A stretch of 64,000 bases of DNA from Toxotes chatareus. Its lineage: Eukaryota > Chordata > Actinopteri > Toxotidae. The stretch is from NCBI GenBank assembly GCA_016801885.1, contig CM028901.1, positions 14,581,095 to 14,645,094 of the forward strand. The letters run 5' to 3'. This document shows, piece after piece, positions 50,961 through 63,470 of the stretch. The notes under the pieces are model-generated. The model was not told where the DNA came from. It made no database searches and saw only the letters and a list, made by a program, of their open reading frames with translations. The position numbers were made by a program, and so were the translations under genes. How positions within the stretch are numbered: the first letter of the stretch is position 1; every line of letters starts with the position of its first letter.

Positions 50961-53900
50961 GTATGGCGTCAAAATCGGCCAAAAAAAGTCAAAATTTTTT
51001 TGGATCTCAAAAAGTCATAAACAACGTCATAGTATAGTATGGCGTCAAAATCGGCAAAAAAAAGTCAAAAATTTTTTGGATCTCAAAAAGTCATAAACAA
51101 CGTCATAGTATAGTATGGCTTTTTTTTTCGGGCAAAAAAAGTCAAAAAAATTTTTGGCCTCAAAATGTCATAAAAAACATCACAGTATAGTATGGCGCTT
51201 TTTTCGGGCAAAAAAAGTCAAAAAAATTTTTGGCCTCAAAATGTCATAAAAAACGTCATAATATAGTATGGCGTTTTTTTTGAATAAAAAAAAAAATCAA
51301 AATTTTTTGACCTCAAATGTCATAAAAAACGTCATATAGTATAGTATGGCGTTTTTTTTTTTTGGCAAAAAAAAGTCACCAATTTTTTTTGAGCCTCAAC
51401 ATGTCATAAAAAAAACGTCATAGTATAGTATGGCTTTTTTTTCAGGCAAAAAAAGTCAAAATTTTTTCTACCTCAAAATGTCATAAAAAACGTTATAGTA
51501 TAGTATGGCGTCAAAATCGGACAAAAAAAGTCAAAATTTTTTTTGACCTCAAAAAGCCATAAACAAAGTCATAGTATAGTATGACGTTTTTTTTTTTCGG
51601 TCTCAAAATGTGATAAAAAACGTCATAGTATAGTAAGGCGTTTTTTTCAGGCAAAAAAAGTCAAAATTTTTTTGGACCTCAAAATGTCATAAAAAATGTC
51701 ATAGTATAGTATGCCGTTTTTTTTTTCGGGCAAAAAAAGTCAAAATTTTTTTGACCTCAAAATGTCATAAAAAACGTCATAGTATAGTAAGGTGTCAAAA
51801 TCGGCCCAAAAGATCAAAAAAATTTTTGACCTCAAAATGTCATAAAAAATCGTCATAGTACAGTATGGCGTTTTTTCAGGCAAAAAAAGTCAAAAAAATT
51901 TTTTTACCTCAAAATGTCATAAAAAAATGTCATAGTAAAGTATGGCGTTTTTTTGGGGGGAAAAAAATGTCATTAATTTTTTTGGCCTCAATATGTCACA
52001 AAAAACATCATATGGCGTTTATTTTGGGGAAATGAAGTCAAAAAAATTTTTTGGCCTCAAAATGTCATAAAAAACGTCATTGTATAATAAGGTGTCAAAA
52101 AAAGTCAAAATTTTTTTGGACCTCAAAATGTCATAGTAAAGTATGTCGTTTTTTTGGGGGAAAAAAATTCAAAAATTTTTTTGGACCTCAAAATGTCATA
52201 AAAAACATCATAGTATAATATGGCGTTTTTTTCTGGCAAAAAAAGTCAAAATTTTTTTGACCTCAAAATGTCATAAAAAACGTCATAGTACAGTATGGCG
52301 TTTTTTTCGGGCAAAAAAAGTCAAAAAAAATTTTTTGACCTCAAAATGTCATAAAAAACGTCATAATAAAGTATGGCGTTTTTTTGGGGGAAAAAAAGTT
52401 CAAAAATTTTTTTGGTCTCAAAATGTAAAAAAAAACGTCATAGTATAGTATGGCGTTTTTTTGGGGCAAAAAAAAGTCAAAAAAATTTTTGGCCTAAAAA
52501 TGTCATAAAAAACGTCATAGTATAGTATGGCGTTTTTTTCAGGCAAAAAAAGTCAAAAAAAATTTTTGACCTCAAAACATCATAGTATAGTATGGCGTTT
52601 TTTTCGGGCAAAAAAAGTCATAATTCGTTTGACCTCAAAATGTCATAAAAAACGCCATAGTATAGTATGGTGTTTTTTTTGGGCAAAAAAAAAAAAAAAA
52701 TTGGGGGGTCTCAAAATGTCATAAAAAACCGTCATAGTATAGTATGCCGTTTTTTTCGAGCAAAAAAAGTCAAACATTTTTTTGGCCTCAAAATGTCATA
52801 AAAAACGTCATAGTATAGTATGCCGTTTTTTTCGAGCAAAAACAGTCATAATTCGTTTGACCTCAAAATGTCATAAAAAACGCCATAGTATAGTATGGTG
52901 TTTTTTTTGGGCAAAAAAAAAAAAAAAATTGGGGGGTCTCAAAATGTCATAAAAAACCGTCATAGTATAGTATGCCGTTTTTTTCGGGCAAAAAAAGTCA
53001 AACATTTTTTTCAGCCTCAAAATGTCATAAAAAACGTCACAGTGTAGTATGGCGTCAAAATCGGCAAAAAAAAAGTCAAAATTTTTTTGGACCTCAAAAA
53101 GTCATAAACAACGTCATAGTATAGTAAGGCGTCAAAATCGGCCAAAAAAAGTCATACTTCAGAATGGCCTCAAAATGTCATAAAAAAACGTCATGGTATA
53201 GTATGGCGTTTTTTTCGGGCAAAAGAAGTCACAATTTTTTTCAGCCTCAAAATGTCATAAAAAACGTCATAGTATAGTATGCGGTTTTTTTCGGGCAAAA
53301 AAAATTCCAAAATTTTTTTGACCTCAAAATGTCATAAAAAACGTCATAGTATAGTAAGGCGTCAAAATCGGCCAAAAAAAGTCAAAAAAATTTTTCACCT
53401 CAAAATGTCATAAAAAGCGTCATAGTATAGTATGGCGTTTTTTCAGGCAAAAAAAAGTCAAAATTTTTTTGGACCTCAAAATATCATAAAAAAACGTCCT
53501 AGTATAATATGGCCTTTTTTCGGGCAACAAGAGTCAAAATTTTGTTTGACCTCAAAATGTCATAAAAAATGTCATAGTATAGTATGGTTTTTCAAAATCG
53601 GCCAAAAAAAAAAGTCAAAAGTTTTTCACCTCAAAATGTCATAAAAAGCGTCATAGTATAGTATGGCGTTTTTTTCAGGCAAAACAAGTCAAAATTTTTT
53701 TGGACCTCAAAATATCATAAAAACCGTCCTAGTATAATATGGCCTTTTGTCGGGCAACAAGAGTCAAAATTTTGTTTGACCTCAAAATGTCACAAAAAAT
53801 GTCATAGTATAGTATGGTGTTTTTTTTTTTGAAAAAAAAGTTTAAAAAAATTTTCGGCCTCACAATGTCATAAAAAACATCATAGTATAGTAAGGCGTCA

Positions 53901-56900
53901 AAATCGGCCAAAAAAAGTCAAAATTTTTTTGACATCAAAATGTCATAAAAAACGTCATATTATAGTGTGTGTGCGTTTTTTTTAGGAAAAAAAGTCAAAA
54001 AAAAAATTTTTGGCCTCAAAATGTCATAAAAAAACGTCATAGTATAGTATGGCGTTTTTTTTTTCGGCAAAAAAAAAAGTCAATTTTTTTGACCTCAAAA
54101 TGTCATAAAAAACGTCATAGTATAGTATGGTGTTTTTTTTTTGGCAAAAAATCAAAATTTTTTTTCTCAAAATGTCATAAAAAAATAGTATAGTCAAAAT
54201 GTCACAAAAAACAGCCAAAAAAAATGTAAAAAAAAATTTTTGACGTCAAAATGTCATAAAAAAACGTCATAGTAAAGCATGGCGTTTTTTGGGGGGAAAG
54301 AAGTTCATAAATTTCTTTGGACCTCAAAATGTCATAAAAAAACGTCATAGTATAGTATGGCGTTTTTTTCGGGCAAAAAAAGTCAAAAATTTTTTGGCCT
54401 CAAAATGTCATAAAAAACGTCATAGTAAAGTATGGCGTTATTTTTGGAAAAAAAGTTCAAAAAATTTTTTGGTCTCAAAATGTAAAAAAAAAAAACGTCA
54501 TAGTATAGTATGGCGTTTTTTTCGGGCAAAAAAGTCAAAAAATTTTTTGGCCTCAAAATGTAATAAAAAACGTCATAGTATAGTATGGCGTTTTTTTCAG
54601 GCAAAAAAAGTCAAAAAAATTTTTTGACCTCAAAATGTCATAAAAAAACGTATAGTATAGTATGGCGTTTTTTTCGGGCAAAAAGTCATAATTTGTTTGA
54701 CCTCAAAATGTCATAAAAAACGTCATAGTATAGTATGGTGTTTTTTTTGGGCAAAAAAAAAAATTTTTTTTGGTCTCAAAATGTCATAAAAAAACGTCAT
54801 AGTATAGTATGCCGTTTTTTTCGGGCAAAAAAAGTCAAACATTTTTTTGGCCTCAAAATGTCATAAAAAAACGTCATAGTATAGTATGCCGTTTTTTTTT
54901 TTTTTCGGGCAAAAAAAGTCAAAATTTTTTTGACCTAAAAATGTCATAAAAAACGTCATAGTATAGTAAGGCGTCAAAATCGGCCAAAAAAAGTCAAAAA
55001 AATTTTTGGCCTCAAAATGTCATAAAAAACGTTATAGTATAGTATGGTGTTTTTTTCGGTCAAAATAAGTCAAAAAAATTTTTTGACCTCAAAACATCAT
55101 AGTATAGTATGGCGTTTTTTTCGGGCAAAAAAAGTCAAAATTCTTTTGACCTCAAAATGTCATAAAAAACGTCATAGTATAGTATGGTGTTTTTTTGGGG
55201 CAAAAAAAAAAAATTTTTTGGTCTCAAAATGTCATAAAAAACGTCATAGTATAGTAAGGCGTCAAAATCAGCCAAAAAATGTAAAAAAAAATTTTTGACC
55301 TCAAAGTGTCATAAAAAACGTCAATGTAAAGCCTGGCGTTTTTTTGGGGGAAAAAAGTTCAAAAATTTTTTGGGACCTCAAAATGTCATAAAAAACGTCA
55401 TAGTATAGTATGGCTTTTTTTCGGGCAAAAAAAATCAAAAATTTTTTGGTCTCAAAATGTCATAAAAAACGTCATAGTAAAGTATGGCGTTTTTTTTGGG
55501 GAAAAAAAGTTCAAAAATATTTTTGGTCTCAAAATGTCATAAAAAACGTCATAGTATAGTAAGGCGTTTTTGTCAGGCAAAAAAGTAAAAAATCTTTTGA
55601 CCTCAAAATGTCATAAAAAACGTCATAGTATAGTATGCCGTTTTTTTCGGGCAAAAAAAGACAAATTTTTTTTTGGTCTCAAAATGTCATAAAAAACGTC
55701 ATAGTAAAGTATGGCGTTTTTCTTGGGCAAAAAGAGTCAAAAAATTTTTTTGGCCTCAAAATTTCATAAAAACGTCATAGTATAATATGGCTTTTTTTTC
55801 GGGCAAAAAAGTCAAAAAAAAAATTCGGCCTCAAAATGTCATAAAAAATGTCATAGTATAGTAAGGCTTCAAAATCGGCCAAAAAAAGTCAAAATTTTTT
55901 TGACCTCAAAACTTCATAAAAAACGTCAAAGTATAGTATAGCGTCAAAATCGGCCAAAAAAAAGTCAAAAATTTTTTGGACCTCAAAGACTCATAAACAA
56001 CGTCATAGTATAGTATGGCGTCAAAAAGTCAAAATTTTTTTTTGGCCTCAAAATGTCAAAAAAACGTCAAAATAGTATTTTGACCTCAAAATGTCATTAA
56101 AAACGTCATAGTATAGTATGGCGTTTTTTTCGAGCAAAAAAAGTCACATTTTTTTGACCTCAAAATGTCATAAAAACGTCATAGTAAAGTATGGCGTTTT
56201 CTTGGGGGAAAAAAGTTCAAAATTTTTTTGGTCTCAAAATGTCATAAAAAACATCATAGTATAGTATGGCGTTTTTTTCAGGCAAAAAAAGTCACAATTT
56301 TTTTACAGCCTCAAAATGTCATTAAAAACGTCATAGTATAGTAAGGTGTCAAAATCGGCCAAAAAAAGTCAATATTTTTTTTGGCCTCAAAATGTCATAA
56401 AAAAGATCATAGTATAGTATGGCATTTTTTTCGGGCAAAAAAAGTCAAAAAAATTTTTCACATCAAAATGTCATAAAAACCGTCATAGTATAATATGGCT
56501 TTTTTTCGGGCAAAAAAAGTCACAATTTTTTTCGGCCTCAAAATGTCATAAAAAAAATCATAGCATAGTAAGGCGTTTTTTGGGGGGAAATAAAGTCAAA
56601 AAAATTGTTTGGCCTCAAAATGTCATAAAAAACGTCATTGTATAATAAGGCGTCAAAATCAGCCAAAAAAAGTCTAAAATTTTTTTGACCTCAACATGTC
56701 ATAAAAAAACGTCATAGTATAGTATGGCGTTTTTTTCGAGCAAAAACAGTCAAAATTTTTTTCAGCCTCAAAATGTCATAAAAAACGTCACAGTATAGTA
56801 TGGCGTCAAAATCGGCAAAAAAAAAGTCAAAATTTTTTTGGACCTCAAAAAGTCATAAACAACGTCATAGTATAGTAAGGCGTCAAAATCGGCCAAAAAA

Positions 56901-59649
56901 GTCATACTTTTTTGGCCTCAAAATGTCATAAAAACGTCATAGTATAGTATATGGCGCGTTTTTTTCGGGCAAAAAAATTCAAAAATTTTTTTGACCTCAA
57001 AATTTCATAAAAAAACGTCATAGTATAGTAAGGCGTCAAAATCGTCCAAAAAGTCAAAAAAAAAAAAGTCAAAAATTTTTGGCCTCAAAATGTAATAAAA
57101 AGCGTCATAGTATAGTATGGCGTTTTTTTCAGGCAAAACAAGTCAAAATTTTTTTGGACCTCAAAATATCATAAAAACCGTTCTAGTATAATATGGCCTT
57201 TTGTCGGGCAACAAGAGTCAAAATTTTGTTTGACCTCAAAATGTCACAAAAAATGTCATAGTATACTATGGTGTTTTTTTGGGGAAAAAAAGTTTAAAAA
57301 AATTTTCGGCCTCACAATGTCATAAAAAACATCATAGTATAGTAAGGCGTCAAAATCGGCCAAAAAAAGTCATACTTTAGAATGGCCTCAAAATGTCATT
57401 AAAAAAATGTCATAGTATAGTATGGCCTTTTTTTCGGGCAAAAGAAGTCACAATTTTTTTCAGCCTCAAAATGTCATAAAAAACGTCATAGTATAGTATG
57501 CCGTTTTTTTCAGGCAAAACAAGTCAAAATTTTTTTGGACCTCAAAATATCATAAAAAACGTCATAGTATAGTATATGGCGTTTTTCGGGCAAAAAGTCA
57601 AAAAATTTTTTGACCTCAAAATGTCATAAAAAAAGTATGTCATAGTATAGTATGGTGTTTTTTTCGGGGAAAAAAAGTCAAAAAAATTTTTTTGACTCAA
57701 AATGTCATAAAAAACATCATAGTATAGTATGGCGTTTTTTTCGGGGAAAAAAAAGTCAAAAAAATTTTTGGCCTCAAAATGTCATAAAAAAACGTCATAG
57801 TATAGTATAGGCGTTTTTCGGCAAAAAAAAAAATTTTTTGACCTCAAAATGTCATAAAAAAACGTCATATTATAGTGTGGTGTTTTTTTTGGCAAAAAAG
57901 TCAAAAATTTTTTTACCTCAAAATGTCATAAAAAAAACGTCATAGTATAGTATAGTATGGCGTTTTTTTCGGCAAAAAAAGTCAAAAAATTTTTTCGGCC
58001 TCAAAATTTCATAAAAAACGTCATAATATAGTATGGCCTTTTTTTTCGGGTAAAAAAAGTCAAAATTTTTTTGACCTCAAAATGTCATAAATAACGTCAT
58101 AGTAAAGTATGGCATTTTTTGGGGAAAAAAAGTTCAAAAATTTCTTTGGTCTCAAAATGTCATAAAAAACGTCATAGTATAGTATGGCGTTTTTTTTGGG
58201 CAAAAAAGTCACCAATTTTTTCAGCCTCAACATGTCATAAAAAACGTCATAGTATAGTATGGCTTTTTTTTCAGGCAAAAAAAGTCAAAATTTTTTCTAC
58301 CTCAAAATGTCATAAGAAACACCATAGTATAGTATGGCGTCAAAATCGGCCAAAAAAAGTCAAAAAATTTTTTGACCTCAAAAAGCCATAAACAACGTCA
58401 TAGTATAGTATGGCGTTTTTTTTGGCCTCAAAATGTCATAAAAAACGTCATAGTATAGTAAGGCGTTTTTTTCAAGCAAAAAAAAACAAAATTTTTTTGG
58501 ACCTCAAAATGTCATAAAAATACGTATATAGTATAGGCAAAAAAAGTCGTTTTTTTGGCCTCAAATGTCATAAAAAAACGTCATAGTATAGTATAGGCGT
58601 TTTTTCAGGCAAAAAAGTCAAAATTTTTTTGACCTCAAAATGTCATAAAAAAACGTCATAGTATAGTATATGGCGTTTTTTTCAAATGGGGAAAAAAAAT
58701 CAAAAATTTTTGGACCTCAAAATGTCATAAAAAAAAAAAATAGTATAGTATGGCGTTTTTTTGGAAAAAAAATCAAAAATTTTTTGACCTCAAAATGTCA
58801 TAAAAAAGTCATAGTATAGTATGAAATGAAGTCAAAAATTTTTTTGGCCTCAAAATGTCATAAAAAAACGTCATTGTATAGTATAAGCGCAAAATTCGGG
58901 CAAAAAAGTCAAAATTTTTTGGACCTCAAAATGTCATAAAAAACGTCATAGTATAGTATGGCGTTTTTTCAAAAAATTTTTGGCCTCAAAAACAAAAAGT
59001 CAAAAATTTTTGGACCTCAAATTGTCATAAAAAAAACGTCATAGTATAGTATGGCGTTTTTTTTTTTTCAAAAAAAGTCAAAAAATTTTTACCCTCAAAA
59101 TGTCATAAAAAATGTCATAGTAAAGTATGGCGTTTTTTTGGGGGGAAAAAAAATTCAAAAATTTTTTTGGTCTCAAAATGTCATAAAAAACATCATAGTA
59201 GAATATGGCCTTTTTTCGGGCAAAAAAAGACATTATTTTTTTTGGCCTCAAAATGTCATAAAAAAGTCATAGCATAGTAAGGCGTTTATTTAGAGGAAAT
59301 GAAATCAAAAAATTTCTTTGGCCTCAAAATGTCATAAAAAACGTCATTGTATAATAAGGCGTCAAAAAAAGTCAAAATTTTTTTGGACTTCAAAATGTCA
59401 TAAAAAAACGTCATAATATAGTAAGGCGTCAAAATCGGCCAAAAAAAGTCAAAATTTTTTTTGACCTCAAAATGTCATAAAAAACGTCATAGTATAGTAT
59501 GGCGTTTTTTCAGGCAAAAAAAGTTTAAAAAAATTTTTACCTCAAAATGTCATAAAAAACGTCATAGTAAAGTATACCGTTTTTTTGGGGGAAAAAAAGT
59601 TCAAACTTTTTTTTGGTCTCAAAATGTCATAAAAAAACATCATAGTATA

Positions 59650-60980
59650 GTAAGGCATCAAAATCGGCAAAAAAAAGTCATACTTTCGAATGGCCTCAAG
59701 AAGTCATAAAAAACGTCATAGTATAGTATGGCGTCTTTTTTGGGCAAAAAAGTTCAAAAAATTTTTTGGTCTCAAAATGTCATAAAAAACGTCATAGTAT
59801 AGTATGGCGTTTTTTTCAGGCAAAAAAAGTCAACTTTTTTTTGACCTCAAAATGTCATAAAAAACGTCATTGTAAAGTATGGCGTTTTTTGGGGAAAAAA
59901 GTCAAAATTTTTTTGGTCTCAAATGTGTCAAAAAAAAGTATAGTATAGTATAGTATGGCGTTTTTTTCAGGCAAAAAAAGTGAAAATTTTTTTGACCTCA
60001 AAATATCATAAAAAAAAAAGTCATAGTAAAGTGTGGCGTTTTTTTGGGGGGGAAAAAAGTTCAAAAAATTTTTTGGTCTCAAAATGTCATAAAAAACGTC
60101 ATTGTAAAGTATGGCGTTTTTTTGGGGGAAAAAAGTTCAAAATTTTTTTTGGTCTCAAAATGTCATAAAAAACGTCATAGTATAGTATGGCGTTTTTTTC
60201 AGGCAAAAAAAGTGAAAATTTTTTTGACCTCAAAATATCATAAAAAAAAAAGTCATAGTAAAGTATGCCGTTTTTTTGGGGGGAAAAAAAGTTCCAAAAT
60301 TTTTTTTGACCTCAAAATGTCATAAAAAACGTCATAGTAAAGTATGCCGTTTTTTGGGGGGAAAAAAAGTTCAAACTTTTTTTTGGTCTCAAAATGTCAT
60401 AAAAAACATCATAGTATAGTAAGGCATCAAAATCGGCAAAAAAAAGTCATACTTTCGAATGGCCTCAAGAAGTCATAAAAAACGTCATAGTATAGTATGG
60501 CATCTTTTTTGGGCAAAAAACTTCAAAAAATTTTTTGGTCTCAAAATGTCATAAAAAACGTCATAGTATAGTATGGCGTTTTTTTCAGGCAAAAAAAGTC
60601 AAATTTTTTTTGACCTCAAAATGTCATAAAAAACGTCATTGTAAAGTATGGCGTTTTTTTGGGGGAAAAAAGTTCAAAAATTTTTTGGGTCTCAAAATGT
60701 CATAAAAAACGTCATAGTATAGTATGGCGTTTTTTTCAGGCAAAAAAAGTGAAATTTTTTTTGACCTCAAAATATCATAAAAAAAAAAGTCATAGTAAAG
60801 TGTGGCGTTTTTTGGGGGGGAAAAAAAGTTCAAAAATTTTTTTGGTCTCAAAATGTCATAAAAAACGTCATAGTAAAGTATGCCGTTTTTTGGGGGGGAA
60901 AAAAAGTTCCAAAATTTTTTTGGTCTCAAAATGTAATAAAAAACATCATAGTATAGTAAAGCGTCAAAATAAGCCAAAAA
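59650..60980. repeat. higher-order repeat of about 770 bp (10 monomers) with a third, shorter spaced partner
   Basis: The marker phrase 'aaggcatcaaaatcggcaaa', with 'catactttcgaatggcctca', starts at 59652 and 60421, an offset of 769 bases. A variant of it recurs near 60957, 536 bases on. The monomers between match in order. Confidence 0.8.
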
Positions 60981-61419
60981 AAGTCATACTTTCAAATGGC
61001 CTGAAGAAGTCATAAAAACCGTCATAGTATAGTATGGCTTCTTTTTTTGGCAAAAAAGTTCAAAATTTTTTTGGACCTCAAAATGTCAGAAAAAACGTCA
61101 TAATATAGTATGGCCTTTTTTTTCGGGAAAAAAAAAGTCACAAAAAAAAAAAAGCCTCAAAATGTCATAAAAACGTCATAGTATAGTATGGCGTTTTTTT
61201 CGGGAAAAAAAAGTTTAAATTTTTTTACCTCAAAATTTTATAAAAAACGTCATAGTATAGTAAGGCGTAAATTTCGGCCAAAAAAAGGTCAAAAATTTTT
61301 TTCATCTCAAAATTTCATATAAAACGTCATAGTATAGTATGGCGTTTTTTTCGGGGAAAAAAATTCAAAATTTTTTTGGACCTCATTCAAAGTATGGCAT
61401 TTTTTGGGGGCAAAAAAAG

Positions 61420-63470
61420 TCATAAACAACGTCATAGTATAGTATGGCTTTTTTTTTCGGGCAAAAAAAGTCAAAAATTTTTTGGGCCTCAAAATGTCAT
61501 AAAAAACGTCATAGTATAGTATGGCATTTTTTTCGGGCAAAAAAAAGTCAAAATTTTTTTGGACCTCAAAATGTCATAAAATCCGTCATAGTATAGTATG
61601 GCGTTTTTTTTGGGCAATAAAAGTCAAAAAAATTTTTGACCTCAAAACGTCATAAAAAATGTCATAATATAGTATGGCGTTTTTTTTTTTTTTTTCTCAA
61701 AAAAAAAAAGTCAAAAATTTTTTTGACCTCAAAATGTCATAAAAAAAATCATAGTATAGTATGTATAGCGTTTTTTTTTTGGCAAAAAAAGTTCAAAATT
61801 TTTTTTGGTCTCAAAATGTCATAAAAAACGTCATAGTATAATATGGTATTCTTTTTGGGCAAAAAAAGTCAAAATGTTTTTTGGCCTCAAAATGTCATAA
61901 AAACAGTCATAGTATAGTATGGCGTTTTCTTCGGGCAAAAAAAGTCAAAAATTTTTTCGGCCTAAAAAAGGCATAAAAACGCGTCATACTATAGTATAGC
62001 GTTTTTTTCAGGCAAAAAAGTCAAAAATTTTTTTGGACCTCAAAATGTCATAAAAAACGTCATAGTATAGTATTGCGTCAAAATGGCCAAAAAAAAAGTC
62101 AAAAAATTTTTGGATTTTGGAATCATTTTTTTTTTAAAATGTCATAAAAAAGCGTCAACATCGGCCAAAAAGTCAAAAAGTTTTTTGGCCTCAAAATGTC
62201 ATAAAAAACGTCATAGTATAGTAAGGCGTCAAAATCGGCCAAAAAAGTCATAATTTTTTTGACCTCAAAATGTCATAAAAAACATCATAGTATAGTAAGG
62301 CATCAAAATCGGCCAAAAAAGTCATACTTTTATGACCTCAAAATGTCATAAAAAACGTCATAGTATAGTAAGGCATCAAAATCGGACAAAAAAGTCATAC
62401 TTTTTATGAACTCAAAATGTCATAAAAAACGCTCATAGAATAATATGGTATTTTTTTGGGCAAAAAAAGTCAAAATGTTTTTGGCCTCAAAATGTCATAA
62501 AAAACCGTCATAGTATAGTATGGCGTTTTTTGGGGAAAAAAAAAGTCAAATTTTTTTTTCCCTCAAAATGTCATAAAAACGTCATAGTATAGTATGGCGT
62601 TTTTTTTCGGAAAAAAAAAGTTTAAATTTTTTTTACCTCAAAATGTCATAAAAAAAATCATAGTATAGTAAGGCGTAAATTTTTTTAAAAAAGTCAAAAA
62701 AAATTTTGATCTCAAAATTTCATATAAAACGTCGTCATAGTATAGTATGGCGTTTTTTTTCGGAAAAAGTTCAAAATTTTTAGTATAGTATGGCTCAAAA
62801 TAAAAAAACGTCAAATGTCATATAGTATAAGCATTTTGGAAAATCTCATTCAAAAATGGCATTTTTTTTGGCAAAAAAAGTCATAAAAAACGTCATAGTA
62901 TAGTATGGCTTTTTTTTCGGGCAAAAAAAGTCAAAAATTTTTTGGCCTCAAAATGTCATAAAAAAACGTCATAGTATAGTATGGCATTTTTTTTCGGGCA
63001 AAAAAAGTCAAAATTTTTTTGGACCTCAAAATGTCATAAAATACCGTCATAGTATAGTATGGCGTTTTTTTTGGGCAATAAAAGTCAAAAAAATTTTTGA
63101 CCTCAAATAGTGTCATAAAAAAAAAAAAGTCATCATAATATAGTATGGCGTTTTTTTTAAAAAAAAAAAAAAGTCAAAAAATTTTTTGACCTCAAAATGT
63201 CATAAAAAATGTCATAGTATAGTATGGCGTTTTTTTCGGGCAAAAAAGTTCAAAATTTTTTTTGGTCTCAAAATGTCATAAAAAACGTCATAGTATAATA
63301 TGGTATTCTTTTTGGGCAAAAAAAGTCAAAATGTTTTTTGGCCTCAAAATGTCATAAAAACAGTCATAGTATAGTATGGCGTTTTCTTCGGGCAAAAAAA
63401 GTCAAAAATTTTTTCGGCCTAAAAAAGGCATAAAAAACGTCATACTATAGTAAGGCGTTTTTTTCAGGCA
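61420..63470. repeat. higher-order repeat of about 1457 bp
   Basis: The marker 'atatggtattctttttgggc' starts at 61841 and 63298, an offset of 1457 bases. Neighbouring variants such as 'gggcaataaaagtcaaaaaa', 'aaaacagtcatagtatagta' and 'cggcctaaaaaaggcataaa' follow in the same order in both copies. Related 'tggtatt' units also occur near 62447 and at the window edge (about 63979). Confidence 0.85.

Larger units (their letters stand above)
42250..62200. repeat. mosaic array block of class A, B, C and hybrid monomers
   Basis: Class B units read GGCGTTTTTTTCGGGC, AAAAAAAGTCAAAATTTTTT and TGACCTC. Class C units read GTAAAGTATGGCG, TTTTTTTGGGGGAAAAAAAG and TTCAAAAATTTTTTTGGTCTC; the GTAAAG variant, the G-run and GGTCTC tend to occur together. 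Hybrids combine the class A first half (TCAAAATCGGCC) with the class B second half. Near 42341 and 42574 a distinctive three-monomer group repeats with a 233-base offset. Confidence 0.85.
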
